From positions 1 to 35,936 of IMG/VR virus record IMGVR_UViG_3300017949_000026: a stretch of DNA of 35,936 nt; one strand, 5' to 3'. Position 1 is the stretch's first letter. Each line of letters starts with the position of its first letter. Shown here piece after piece: positions 23,468-31,055 of the stretch. Under the pieces are notes generated by a model. That model had not been told where the DNA came from. It ran no database searches and saw nothing but the letters and a program-made list of their open reading frames with translations. The translations under genes and the position numbers were made by a program. This stretch comes from a virus.

Positions 23468-23475
23468 TATTTAGT
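23468..23475 (-). promoter_or_regulatory. Late promoter element with leader
   Basis: Minus-strand ACTAAATA. The leader to the ATG at 23404 is about 58 nt and holds the hairpin and an AGGAGG. Confidence 0.55.
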
Positions 23476-23503
23476 GGTAAAGTTGGTAAATTAACCGCTA
23501 ATA

Positions 23504-23620
23504 TTAGGATTTTTGCTCTTCTTTACAGCATTTGCACATACAGTCAGGACAATCTCTGCATTCTGCACAACTGCCTTTGCAATGGTGTTCACACCCACAT
23601 TCACATACACATTTTATCAT
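23504..23620 (-). CDS. 38-residue metallothionein-like Cys-rich miniprotein
   Basis: Twelve cysteines in 38 residues at positions 4, 6, 8, 10, 14, 18, 21, 24, 27, 29, 31 and 32, plus two His. CxC, CxxC and CC spacing is typical of metal-thiolate cluster proteins. The ATG at 23620 lies 5 nt from a late element GTTAAATA. It is distinct from known metallothioneins in spacing as far as I can tell. Metal binding is inference. Confidence 0.6.
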   Translation of the reverse strand: MIKCVCECGCEHHCKGSCAECRDCPDCMCKCCKEEQKS

Positions 23621-23625
23621 GCTAA

Positions 23626-23633
23626 TATTTAAC
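23626..23633 (-). promoter_or_regulatory. Late promoter element, leaderless
   Basis: Minus-strand GTTAAATA ending 5 nt from the ATG at 23620. It sits between the two Cys-rich ORFs, so the second has its own promoter. Confidence 0.5.
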
Positions 23634-23635
23634 TA

Positions 23636-23758
23636 CTAGGCAGTGTTTGATTTCTGCAAACATTTATGACAATCACACACGTCGCAGTTTTCACAGTTTT
23701 TACATTTTTCATTGCAGTGCGGATCACAGTTGCACCTGTAACACTTCTCTCTCGTCAT
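23636..23758 (-). CDS. 40-residue metallothionein-like Cys-rich miniprotein
   Basis: Ten cysteines at positions 6, 9, 11, 15, 19, 22, 25, 28, 30 and 33, plus two His, in 40 residues. Its ATG overlaps the oxygenase stop as ATGA, so it is translationally coupled. Probably related to the 38-residue neighbour. It may buffer zinc, iron or copper, or serve the adjacent Fe(II) oxygenase. Confidence 0.6.
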   Translation of the reverse strand: MTREKCYRCNCDPHCNEKCKNCENCDVCDCHKCLQKSNTA

Positions 23759-24390
23759 ACCTGTAAACTGACGTTTTCCTTGCTGTTGAAGATGCTGTCA
23801 AACTTTGCTGTCCTCTTTCCGACTAAGAACAACATTGGTCTTTCTGTCACTCCAAAATTCGCTGTGCCGTGTGGCAGATTGGGCCAATCAAACCATACCA
23901 CATCACCTCTTCTCCATTTTGCGAAATGGTCACTGCCCATTAACATTATCTGTCCGGGTGCCCAATCCTCTAGGAACACAAAAAGTTTAACATAATCTTT
24001 CTCTTTTTGCTCTTGGGTGAGATGATCTAATTTGCCTTCAACCCTGAGACCATCAAGATGGAGTAGAGTCATCTGTCCTGGTTTTTGATTGTGAAGGAAA
24101 CATTCGACTAGGTCAAGTCCAATTGCTTCAAGGATGTGGTCAAATTTGGATTCGCCTACCGCTATTTTATGGGAATCAAATCTATCTTTGACCTCGAGGC
24201 CATACTTGTCATTCTGTTCAATAACTCTTTGGTTGGATGACACATATAATTCTTGCTCGCTCTTAGTGTCCCATTGTCCGTCCAACGTGGCAATTTTCCT
24301 GTAAAACTTCGAAGAGTCTTTTGAAAAGTAGTCGCCCACCTCTTGATCCCAAAGTGTTGGTTTTTTCCTGTCAACGTAAAGGTCTATCAT
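23755..24390 (-). CDS. 2-oxoglutarate/Fe(II)-type oxygenase, paralogue 1
   Basis: 211 residues with a double-stranded beta-helix core. Iron triad candidates are His111-x-Asp113 (LLHLDG) and His174 (LPHGTANFG); Arg184 (ERPML) is at the place of the 2-oxoglutarate salt bridge. The signature DWAPGQIMLMG also occurs in paralogues at 28242 and 34242. The fold resembles aspartyl/prolyl hydroxylases. Its ATG overlaps the previous stop as ATGA and its stop couples to a Cys-rich gene. Substrate unknown. Confidence 0.65.
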   Translation of the reverse strand: MIDLYVDRKKPTLWDQEVGDYFSKDSSKFYRKIATLDGQWDTKSEQELYVSSNQRVIEQNDKYGLEVKDRFDSHKIAVGESKFDHILEAIGLDLVECFLHNQKPGQMTLLHLDGLRVEGKLDHLTQEQKEKDYVKLFVFLEDWAPGQIMLMGSDHFAKWRRGDVVWFDWPNLPHGTANFGVTERPMLFLVGKRTAKFDSIFNSKENVSLQV

Positions 24391-24953
24391 TTGGAATATT
24401 TACTTCTGATTTCCTTGTGTATATCAGTTCCCGGCAGTGCTTGGTTTACAATGTTAAGCAGTTTTACCTGCAACATTTTTTTATCAGTCGAATTTAGCCC
24501 GTTGTAGTTTGCAACGCCACGTCTGATGTTTCTGAGATTTGCATCAAAAATTCCTAGCCCTCTTTCTAGTTGTGTCAGAGCACCATAAGGGTTATCCCAG
24601 GTACGTATGTATCTCCTGAAAGCCATCACTGGCATGGATTGCCTCTGCCTCAAAGCCTGTGCCTGATTCTTGTTCTTTAACTTTTTTGTGATCTCCGGAT
24701 CACCTGACACGATGGCCATCATGTTATAAAGATCATTCTGAGACATTCGCACCTTGTCGAACGTGCCATACCCCAGAGTCTGCTCAACGTATGACTTGAC
24801 GAAACGGTCGTGTCCTGTAAATTTTAGGAATGTCAAAGCCAGCACACTGATGTATATCCGCTGACAAACTTCTGGAAAAGTGAATCTCTGCAAGTCACTA
24901 AAACGTCTTATCACCCTGCCTTCGGATACATACTTTAAGAATGGGGTTATCAT
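24387..24953 (-). CDS. Hypothetical phage protein
   Basis: 188 residues from the ATG at 24953; the ATG at 24959 lies inside the late promoter, so a transcript starting near 24953 would only contain this later one. Basic, helical, with an RIYISVLALTFLKF stretch that is hydrophobic but not clearly a membrane span. It is coupled by ATGA to the oxygenase gene. No family is recognised. Confidence 0.6.
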   Translation of the reverse strand: MITPFLKYVSEGRVIRRFSDLQRFTFPEVCQRIYISVLALTFLKFTGHDRFVKSYVEQTLGYGTFDKVRMSQNDLYNMMAIVSGDPEITKKLKNKNQAQALRQRQSMPVMAFRRYIRTWDNPYGALTQLERGLGIFDANLRNIRRGVANYNGLNSTDKKMLQVKLLNIVNQALPGTDIHKEIRSKYSK

Positions 24954-24958
24954 ACCCA

Positions 24959-24966
24959 TATTTATA
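24959..24966 (-). promoter_or_regulatory. Late promoter element, exact consensus
   Basis: Minus-strand TATAAATA ending 5 nt from the ATG at 24953. On the plus strand the same bases lie 6 nt before the divergent glycosyltransferase ATG at 24973, which has no other visible promoter. Confidence 0.6.
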
Positions 24967-24972
24967 GACTGT

Positions 24973-26034
24973 ATGCAAAGAAATTTTATTCTTACCGATG
25001 TGATGAAGACTGGTGATCATTTGTCTTACGAGCAATTCATCGATGCAAATACTTTACCAAATCAGTCATTCGAATACACCGGAGAGTATTACACCCTGCA
25101 CAACTATGATCTTGAACAGTATGATCGTAAACTTGCGTTCATAGATATGAGGATCCACAACAATCGTATACTAGGAAATGATGCATACAAAAAAGATCTT
25201 CAAAAACGACTGTCATTATTACACCAGCAAGGTTTCAAGTTTATACTTGCTAACCCTTGGGAATCGGAAGACAACATTCGAAACCAGTTGTTCATTACAG
25301 GGGAGAAGATGGCCCATGTTGATATACCTTATCCCTATCATCTATGGACAGGCGGCGTGTCTTGGTTCTGGAGTTATATGTACCACAAGCACAAGGATAC
25401 CAGTTTCAACTTTAATCACAAGGAAAAAGTTTATGATTTCTTGTACCTTAACAAGGCACCGCGTGAACATCGTGTGAAGTTGTACGACACATTGATGCAC
25501 GACGGTCTTTTAGACAAAAGCCTACACACTTTCGTTGGCCGCAATCCTTCTAGGAGATTGCCAAAGCAGTATGAACTTCCTGGGGTGAATCCCAAGGACT
25601 ATCCTAGGTGGGGTCTAGACCAGGACATATATGAATTACCCTACAATCACACCAATTGCAGTCTGGTATCCGAAACCAACGATAATGATTACGAGATTTT
25701 CATGACCGAAAAGATCTGGAAGCCTATCATAGCAGGTCACCTTTTCATTGTACATGGCAATTACCTTTACCTACAAAAACTCAGAGAGATGGGATTCAAG
25801 ACTTTTTCTCAGTATTTTGACGAAGGTTATGATCTCGAGAAGGATCCTGTGCAACGTATCATTAAGATAGCGGATCTGTGTAAAGAGGTGAGATCTAAGA
25901 ACTGGCAGGACATATACCTTGCATCACAATCACTGAGGGAACACAATACTAAAACTTTCTTTGACAAAGAAAAATTATCTTTGCAGGTTAACGAAACTAT
26001 AAATTTATTTCTTGAATTTGTTGATCGCAGTTAG
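24973..26034 (+). CDS. Glycosyltransferase, GT10-like C-terminal domain
   Basis: 353 residues from the ATG at 24973; a longer frame from 24880 would run across the divergent promoter. The segment SETNDNDYEIFMTEKIWKPI with AGHLFIVHGNYLYLQKLREMGFKTF matches the nucleotide-sugar-binding C-terminal domain of fucosyltransferase-like (GT10) enzymes. It probably transfers a sugar to host LPS, capsule or a phage component. It converges with 26005-27219, overlapping by 30 nt. One of few plus-strand genes. Confidence 0.7.
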   Translation: MQRNFILTDVMKTGDHLSYEQFIDANTLPNQSFEYTGEYYTLHNYDLEQYDRKLAFIDMRIHNNRILGNDAYKKDLQKRLSLLHQQGFKFILANPWESEDNIRNQLFITGEKMAHVDIPYPYHLWTGGVSWFWSYMYHKHKDTSFNFNHKEKVYDFLYLNKAPREHRVKLYDTLMHDGLLDKSLHTFVGRNPSRRLPKQYELPGVNPKDYPRWGLDQDIYELPYNHTNCSLVSETNDNDYEIFMTEKIWKPIIAGHLFIVHGNYLYLQKLREMGFKTFSQYFDEGYDLEKDPVQRIIKIADLCKEVRSKNWQDIYLASQSLREHNTKTFFDKEKLSLQVNETINLFLEFVDRS

Positions 26035-27219
26035 ATTTCTTCTGCTGAATCCCAACCTATCAACTAACTTGACTGCGTTGCCTGTTTTGTCAACAGCAAC
26101 AAATCCTTCCGGCTCTGTGACTTCTAGTCCGCTGTCTGTCTGTTGGAATGACCCTATCGCTTGGGCCTGATTCATTTTCTTTAGAACGAAGGCCTTCATG
26201 GTCTGTACGCCTCTGTAGAAAGTAAGCATGGCCTGTAATGGTTTCTTAGCCTTGTTTAGAAAAATTGGCATCTGCTTCATCTTGTCTTGCCTCAGCGCCA
26301 GTGCTTTCTGTGCCTTAAGTCCTGACATCTGTTGTTGCATTCTATCATTGTAGAACTTCTTGAATCCCAATAAGAACTTGTTGGCATCATTTGGCAGTTT
26401 GCCTTCTCTTACCATTGCATTGATGTACATCTGGAACATAGGTATGAAGTCTTGGTTTTGTCCTAGCACACTTGCTAGGTTACGTGGCACACCGTTCAAT
26501 AGATTCTCAAGTTTTTCTATGCCGTTGAAGAACTGTTTGGTCTCGGCATCTGTGAACTTGGCACTGCCTGACACATCTTTGTATGTTGCATTGTCAAAGA
26601 ACACATCCGGACTTTTAGTGAATCCGGACACGTCTGCACCTCCCTGTGCGTTCATATCGCTCAGCGAATCACCAGCGTAAGTCGTGTGGAATATTATTCC
26701 AACCTTTGCACTGTCTATCTGTTTGGACAAGTCTGACCCCTCGGGCACCGCATAGGTGATTGTGTTGGGGGTAAAAGTGATGTGTGGTTTGCCATCTATG
26801 TTCTTCCTGATGATGTCCTCGTCAGTGAATAGCAGGTCTCCCTGCACCACTCCTTGTATATCTAATTTTTTGAGGTGTACCAGGCATTTCAATAATTTCT
26901 GTCCCAGTTCGTCTGTGCCGTGATTGTTTGCTATGTCTCTCTTGGTGTAGTTTATCTTTGCGTTCTTGGCGAATACTGATTTGGTGCCAACAAAAAACTT
27001 ACCATTGTCTGGATTGGTTCCACAAACCACAGCGGGTGCACCATCCCATTTGACGGACACACTCATTGCCTCTGAACTGGTGCCTTTCAGTGTTAATAGT
27101 AGTCCCCTGAAGTATTCTATCACAGCCTGGCCACCTTGGTATCCATCAGTTATCACAAGATCTTCTATGTGTTCGAGGTGTGTCCTCTTGAACTCTGTTA
27201 GGACATCTTCTATCAACAT
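26005..27219 (-). CDS. Nucleotidyltransferase-like protein with ligase motif I
   Basis: 404 residues. VSVKWDGAPAVVCG (Lys57-x-Asp59-Gly60) matches motif I of ATP-dependent DNA/RNA ligases, and FFVGTKSVFAK and GVVQGDLLF (Asp128) could be motifs III and IIIa/IV. The C-terminal half is helical with Gln/Lys-rich stretches. Similar large proteins are common in marine T4-like phages, but a proven function is not known to me. An adenylylated-lysine enzyme is a reasonable hypothesis. Confidence 0.5.
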   Translation of the reverse strand: MLIEDVLTEFKRTHLEHIEDLVITDGYQGGQAVIEYFRGLLLTLKGTSSEAMSVSVKWDGAPAVVCGTNPDNGKFFVGTKSVFAKNAKINYTKRDIANNHGTDELGQKLLKCLVHLKKLDIQGVVQGDLLFTDEDIIRKNIDGKPHITFTPNTITYAVPEGSDLSKQIDSAKVGIIFHTTYAGDSLSDMNAQGGADVSGFTKSPDVFFDNATYKDVSGSAKFTDAETKQFFNGIEKLENLLNGVPRNLASVLGQNQDFIPMFQMYINAMVREGKLPNDANKFLLGFKKFYNDRMQQQMSGLKAQKALALRQDKMKQMPIFLNKAKKPLQAMLTFYRGVQTMKAFVLKKMNQAQAIGSFQQTDSGLEVTEPEGFVAVDKTGNAVKLVDRLGFSRRNLTAINKFKK

Positions 27220-27221
27220 TG

Positions 27222-27521
27222 TTAGTCCTCTTGATATTCGCCGTCTTTGATTTTGAGCACGTTCTGTTTGATATCTTTGTTCTCTTTGATACGAGCGACA
27301 CCCTTGCTGAACTTGGATGCGTCCATGTTTTTTAGTGCTGAGTTAAACTTCTTCTCTAGTTTGAATGCTGTGTCCTGGTCGAAATTTTCCCTGATGTAGT
27401 ACATTAACCTGATCGCTGATTCTAAAATGTGTGACGCCCTGCTCTCTACAACTTCTTCCTTGTCCCTTTTGAGGGGCATAGAGCTCAGTTCTTCTAAAAG
27501 GCTTCTAGTGTGTTTTTGCAT
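27222..27521 (-). CDS. Small helical hypothetical protein
   Basis: 99 residues, charged and all helical. It is coupled to the ligase-motif gene (2-nt gap, GAGGAC before that ATG). Its own ATG lies 8 nt from a late element. It may be a partner of the downstream protein; no family is recognised. Confidence 0.6.
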   Translation of the reverse strand: MQKHTRSLLEELSSMPLKRDKEEVVESRASHILESAIRLMYYIRENFDQDTAFKLEKKFNSALKNMDASKFSKGVARIKENKDIKQNVLKIKDGEYQED

Positions 27522-27529
27522 ATATTAGG

Positions 27530-27569
27530 TATTTACACTTAATTGTAGCATAATAATAGTAAAAGTCTA
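27530..27569 (-). promoter_or_regulatory. Late element plus possible sigma70 promoter
   Basis: Minus-strand TGTAAATA (27530-27537), 8 nt from the ATG at 27521. Just upstream, TAGACT (27564-27569), 16 bp, TACAAT (27542-27547) could be a second promoter. Together they would allow both early and late expression. Confidence 0.45.
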
Positions 27570-28232
27570 CTGCGAATTCTTGCGATAAACAAAGTATTTG
27601 CGAGAATTCGAATCATCTCGTATGTCCAACACCTTGAGATCGAACATCTCTGCCAGTTCTATTATGAATGGCACATTCCATGCATAGAACTCTATCCATT
27701 TGGCTTCGGGTTTGTCGTGCTGTATTCCCGGATTGACCCTGAAAAACATGATGCCTCCCTTCTCTAACAAGTTGACACATTTACTAACTTCAGCAATGAT
27801 CTTGTTTCTTCCGCCAAAGTTTATTGAACCCAGTGCTAAGATAACATCAAACTTTTGCAAGGGCCTGTACTCCATAAGGTCTAACTGATAATCTGCTTGC
27901 CTATTATAAGGATCTATACCTATCAGGTTGTGCACCTTGCCTCGGAACTCGTTGAAACCACAACCAACATCCAACACACTCCTTGGCTTCATGTCATTGA
28001 TCTGATCTATCAGTGTAAGTCCAGAGTGTTTCCATTTTTTCATGTCTGCCTGCCAGTGGTTTGAAAAATACCTATGGAGACATTTTTTATCAATGGCTTC
28101 TGTGTATGATACAAGATTATCAAATGTTTCATCAACATCTACGTCAAAGGCCTTCTTAATCAAATCGGGAGTGACCAGTAATGGGTCATTGTTGGTCAGC
28201 CTGACCAACTCAGCAAATATCTTCCTGTTCAT
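27567..28232 (-). CDS. SAM-dependent methyltransferase, paralogue A
   Basis: 221 residues. SAM motif I SVLDVGCGFNEFRGK, then GIDPYNRQADYQLDL and VILALGSINFGG. The unusual GCGxNxxxGK motif, and the later LALGSxNxG, are shared with 30491-31042, so the two are paralogues. Both also have HSG/HWQ residues before motif I. Likely class I small-molecule, sugar or peptide methyltransferases; substrate unknown. Confidence 0.7.
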   Translation of the reverse strand: MNRKIFAELVRLTNNDPLLVTPDLIKKAFDVDVDETFDNLVSYTEAIDKKCLHRYFSNHWQADMKKWKHSGLTLIDQINDMKPRSVLDVGCGFNEFRGKVHNLIGIDPYNRQADYQLDLMEYRPLQKFDVILALGSINFGGRNKIIAEVSKCVNLLEKGGIMFFRVNPGIQHDKPEAKWIEFYAWNVPFIIELAEMFDLKVLDIRDDSNSRKYFVYRKNSQ

Positions 28233-28241
28233 TTAATAATA

Positions 28242-29114
28242 CTATGATGGATTTTTATGGATGTCAAGAGTATGACTTGAGTCTTTGTTGGTGCTCTCTA
28301 TGAATTTCCAAGTCTTGTCTGTAGTCCTGCCGGTGAATTGCAGGATGTATCTTGTGTCCCAACCCATGTTGGCCGTTCCATGCGGGAAGTCCTGCCAGTG
28401 CCAACTGATGATATCACCCGCCTTCCAGTGAGTGTGTACAGCCGTACCTTGATGCCATATCTGTCCCATGCTCCAATCATTGAGAAACACAACAAATCTG
28501 TGCACCTTCTTGGGGTCAACATCATAATCTAATTCGTCAAAACTGTTTTGCCTGTCTAATCTGGCCGCGAAGTTGTCCATGTGCATATGCAAGAGTTGTC
28601 CACAAACTTGTGAGTGAAGTTTCAATTCATAGTCATAAAGACCAAGCAGTCCTTCTGCCAGTGCAACTGCTTTTGGATCCGTAAACATATTGGCCCTGCC
28701 ATATATCTTTGCCTCAGGATCGCCGCCTGATCGCACGACGTCATAAACTTCTTGATCTATACCGTAGTTTTCTCCAACGCTCTTGTTCCGTGTGGCCCAG
28801 TGTACAGCATTGTCCAAAGCCTTGTCGCCGTATGTATCAATAAAGTAGTTGCAATCCATATCAACATTGCCATGGAACATTAACACGTCTTCGATGTTGT
28901 CTTTCTTGCTCCAGTCAAAATGATAGGCACCTCTTGCAAGAGCTCTCTTCTTCTCGTAGTCCCAACGGCTCTTGCCGTATTCCAACTTCCTGCCGGTCTT
29001 GACTGCGTTGACTTCTGCGTGTGCTTTTAAATTTTTAATCGCTTGATCGGAATCCTGTAGGTCCTCGTCTATCTTTTTTAAAACGTCTTGTGAGTAATCT
29101 TTGCTGTGTTCCAT
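28242..29114 (-). CDS. 2-oxoglutarate/Fe(II)-type oxygenase, paralogue 2
   Basis: 290 residues, the longest of the three. The core has His178-x-Asp180 (HMHMDN), LNDWSMGQIW, FPHGTANMG with His245, and Arg255. It carries a roughly 160-residue N-terminal extension with helical segments absent from the other two. The ATG lies 5 nt from a late element CTTAAATA. It probably hydroxylates a host or phage molecule; substrate unknown. Confidence 0.65.
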   Translation of the reverse strand: MEHSKDYSQDVLKKIDEDLQDSDQAIKNLKAHAEVNAVKTGRKLEYGKSRWDYEKKRALARGAYHFDWSKKDNIEDVLMFHGNVDMDCNYFIDTYGDKALDNAVHWATRNKSVGENYGIDQEVYDVVRSGGDPEAKIYGRANMFTDPKAVALAEGLLGLYDYELKLHSQVCGQLLHMHMDNFAARLDRQNSFDELDYDVDPKKVHRFVVFLNDWSMGQIWHQGTAVHTHWKAGDIISWHWQDFPHGTANMGWDTRYILQFTGRTTDKTWKFIESTNKDSSHTLDIHKNPS

Positions 29115-29119
29115 AGTGA

Positions 29120-29127
29120 TATTTAAG
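29120..29127 (-). promoter_or_regulatory. Late promoter element, leaderless
   Basis: Minus-strand CTTAAATA ending 5 nt from the ATG at 29114, directly after the terminator of the ferritin-like gene. Confidence 0.5.
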
Positions 29128-29131
29128 TCGT

Positions 29132-29165
29132 AAAAAAAGGGCGATAAAAAAATTACCGCCCTTAA
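29132..29165 (-). terminator. Rho-independent terminator
   Basis: Minus-strand stem AAGGGCG/CGCCCTT (29157-29163 with 29137-29143) followed by a T run. It closes the ferritin-like gene. The stem sequence is nearly identical to the terminator at 22954-22992. Confidence 0.85.
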
Positions 29166-29188
29166 TGGTACTTTGTCTTAAGATTTTA

Positions 29189-29881
29189 TTAAGCGTACAC
29201 TTCCATCAACTTGGCGCTTTCTTCTAATGTGCCAGTCTTGCTTGAAGTGATTGCGAATAAGTCTTTTCTGAACTCGTTTACAACAGAGTTGATTTCGTCT
29301 TGAGCTTCTTGTGTTTCACATAGTTTCTCAAGTTCCATTCTTCCGATTGAAGCGTGGAAAGTTTCATCTCTGGCGATCTTTGCGTATCTTGAAGAAATGA
29401 ACTTGTCTTCGATACACTCGGCCATCATAGCCCAGTTTCTCGCCGCTCTGCCTTCTGCTATCAATTGGTACATTGCCAACATCAACGGATTGTCGTTGCA
29501 GTTGTACTTCTTGATCATTGCCGCACCTTTTTGGTGTAATCTCTCTGCATGGCTTTCTACTGCCTTCTGCATGTCAATTTTCTCACCTTTTAGGTATTCA
29601 ACAACTTCTCTTACGAATTGAAAGTGTTTTGCCTCGTCGTGTGCTTGTTTCGAAAGTAGAACCAATTTCTCAGGATCTGTTCCGGCTGGAAGAGCCGCGA
29701 TCTCTCTAGAAATTTCTTCCATGTTCATTCTCTCGTTAACCATACGACCAGTGAAGTTGTCAATCAACTCCTCTTTGTCTGTAGTGTTCTCGTAGTAGTG
29801 CTTGATCTGTAACTCAGACGCTCTGAATAGGGCCTCGTTGTCCTTCTCAAGTTTGGCTACGAATTCTTTTCCTGATAACAT
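29189..29881 (-). CDS. Ferritin-like di-iron protein
   Basis: 230 residues, four-helix bundle. Metal ligands fit E, ExxH, E, ExxH: Glu50 or 56, Glu83-x-x-His86 (HDEAKHF), Glu143 (AEGRAARN) and Glu173-x-x-His176 (RDETFH). The pattern is that of ferritin-like oxidases and oxygenases rather than storage ferritin. An AGGAGA precedes the ATG, with a leader of about 34 nt and an own terminator, so expression is likely high. Substrate unknown; an oxygenase with iron or O2 chemistry is suggested. Confidence 0.7.
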   Translation of the reverse strand: MLSGKEFVAKLEKDNEALFRASELQIKHYYENTTDKEELIDNFTGRMVNERMNMEEISREIAALPAGTDPEKLVLLSKQAHDEAKHFQFVREVVEYLKGEKIDMQKAVESHAERLHQKGAAMIKKYNCNDNPLMLAMYQLIAEGRAARNWAMMAECIEDKFISSRYAKIARDETFHASIGRMELEKLCETQEAQDEINSVVNEFRKDLFAITSSKTGTLEESAKLMEVYA

Positions 29882-29915
29882 TTTTGTCTCCTAGGTTTTT
29901 GTTAGTATACGAAGA

Positions 29916-29923
29916 TATTTACC
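29916..29923 (-). promoter_or_regulatory. Late promoter element with leader
   Basis: Minus-strand GGTAAATA, 34 nt before the ferritin-like ATG at 29881, giving a leader with AGGAGA. Confidence 0.45.
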
Positions 29924-29939
29924 ACCATCAGTGCCTATA

Positions 29940-29947
29940 TGTAAATA
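29940..29947 (+). promoter_or_regulatory. Late promoter element, leaderless
   Basis: Plus-strand TGTAAATA ending 6 nt from the ATG at 29954. It is back to back with the minus-strand element at 29916, forming a compact divergent late promoter pair. Confidence 0.5.
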
Positions 29948-29953
29948 TATTGC

Positions 29954-30508
29954 ATGAAAATACTCATCAGCCAGCAGGAATTCATACATCCTCGTAACAA
30001 TTTCCAGTTTGATGCACTTGAACGCAGTTTCTATGTGTTTCTGCGTGGGCACGAACTGATTCCCGCACCAAACATCAATAAAGTACACTATAATGATTAT
30101 GACTGCCTGTTGCTGACTGGGGGTCCAGACAGCCTGTCGAGGCACCTCACAGAAAACTTGCTGTATCGACATGCAACGCAAAATGACCGGGCAGTGTTGG
30201 GCATATGCCATGGAGCATTCGCGATTAACGATCTATTGGGCGGCAAGAACGGTCAAGTAGAAGGTCACAGGAACACAGAACACACAGTGGTACTGGAAGG
30301 CAAAGAAATAATGGTCAACAGTTATCATTCACAGTGCATAAGAGAACTTTCAGATGAACTGCATCCGTTGGCACACGACAAGCATGGCAACTGCGAAGCA
30401 TTCGAACACAAGAGCAAACAGCAATGGGGAGTGGTATGGCATCCTGAACGAATGTCAGATCCTGTCTTGCCTGATGCTGTGAGAAAATTCTTATCTTCTA
30501 CGATATAA
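29954..30508 (+). CDS. Class I glutamine amidotransferase-like protein
   Basis: 184 residues. Nucleophile Cys85 sits in the elbow GICHGAFA; the His-Glu pair is His163 and Glu165 (VWHPERM). Oxyanion LLLTGGPDS is at 53-61. The triad is complete, resembling GATase1 or gamma-glutamyl hydrolase proteins. It may release ammonia from glutamine or cleave a gamma-glutamyl bond. It converges with 30491-31042, sharing 18 nt. Confidence 0.75.
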   Translation: MKILISQQEFIHPRNNFQFDALERSFYVFLRGHELIPAPNINKVHYNDYDCLLLTGGPDSLSRHLTENLLYRHATQNDRAVLGICHGAFAINDLLGGKNGQVEGHRNTEHTVVLEGKEIMVNSYHSQCIRELSDELHPLAHDKHGNCEAFEHKSKQQWGVVWHPERMSDPVLPDAVRKFLSSTI

Positions 30509-31042
30509 CCACACGTACCTATGAGGCCATTCACGTTCCGGCAGGGTGCCGTCGGTATTGTATTCCATCTCCACACGCTCAACTGTGAAGTCCATAAGAT
30601 TAGCGAAGTAGTCTATCTCTTTTGTTCCCCATTGGAACCATTTTAGTCCTTGGTCATTCTTATATCCACCTGGTGCTCCTCTCATATAGAGTCGTCCACC
30701 CGGCTTCAGCCAAGATTTCAATTTGATCAACATATGAGCGATGTCGTCATGGTTGCCCCAGTTGACTGACCCCAGAGCCAGTATCACGTCTGCGCAACCT
30801 GGCTTGAATGGTGCGTCCCAGTGTCCACACTTGATGTCTGCCTCGTCAAACACGGGATCATATCCCACTAGATTCTTGATCTTGCCTTTTAGGAAGTTAA
30901 TTCCACACCCTGCGTCGATCACCAGTGAGGGATTGAGTTCGTTGATCTCGTCCACTAGGTTGCTACCCGAGTGCTTGAATAGGTGTATGTTTGACTGCCA
31001 GACGTTTTTGTAGAAATAATCCTGTGCTTCTTGATCTATCAT
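30491..31042 (-). CDS. SAM-dependent methyltransferase, paralogue B
   Basis: 183 residues. Motif I is LVIDAGCGINFLKGKI, then VGYDPVFDEADI and VILALGSVNWGN. It shares the motif pattern and length of the core with 27567-28232. The N-terminus is shorter. It lies 13 nt beyond the tctA stop in the same direction. Substrate unknown. Confidence 0.7.
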   Translation of the reverse strand: MIDQEAQDYFYKNVWQSNIHLFKHSGSNLVDEINELNPSLVIDAGCGINFLKGKIKNLVGYDPVFDEADIKCGHWDAPFKPGCADVILALGSVNWGNHDDIAHMLIKLKSWLKPGGRLYMRGAPGGYKNDQGLKWFQWGTKEIDYFANLMDFTVERVEMEYNTDGTLPEREWPHRYVWLYRRR

Positions 31043-31055
31043 ATATCTTTAGTTA

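Noticed and set aside
24880-24972. Extended N-terminus of the glycosyltransferase.
   Set aside because: It would run antisense through the start of 24387-24953 and across the divergent promoter; the ATG at 24973 gives a normal start.
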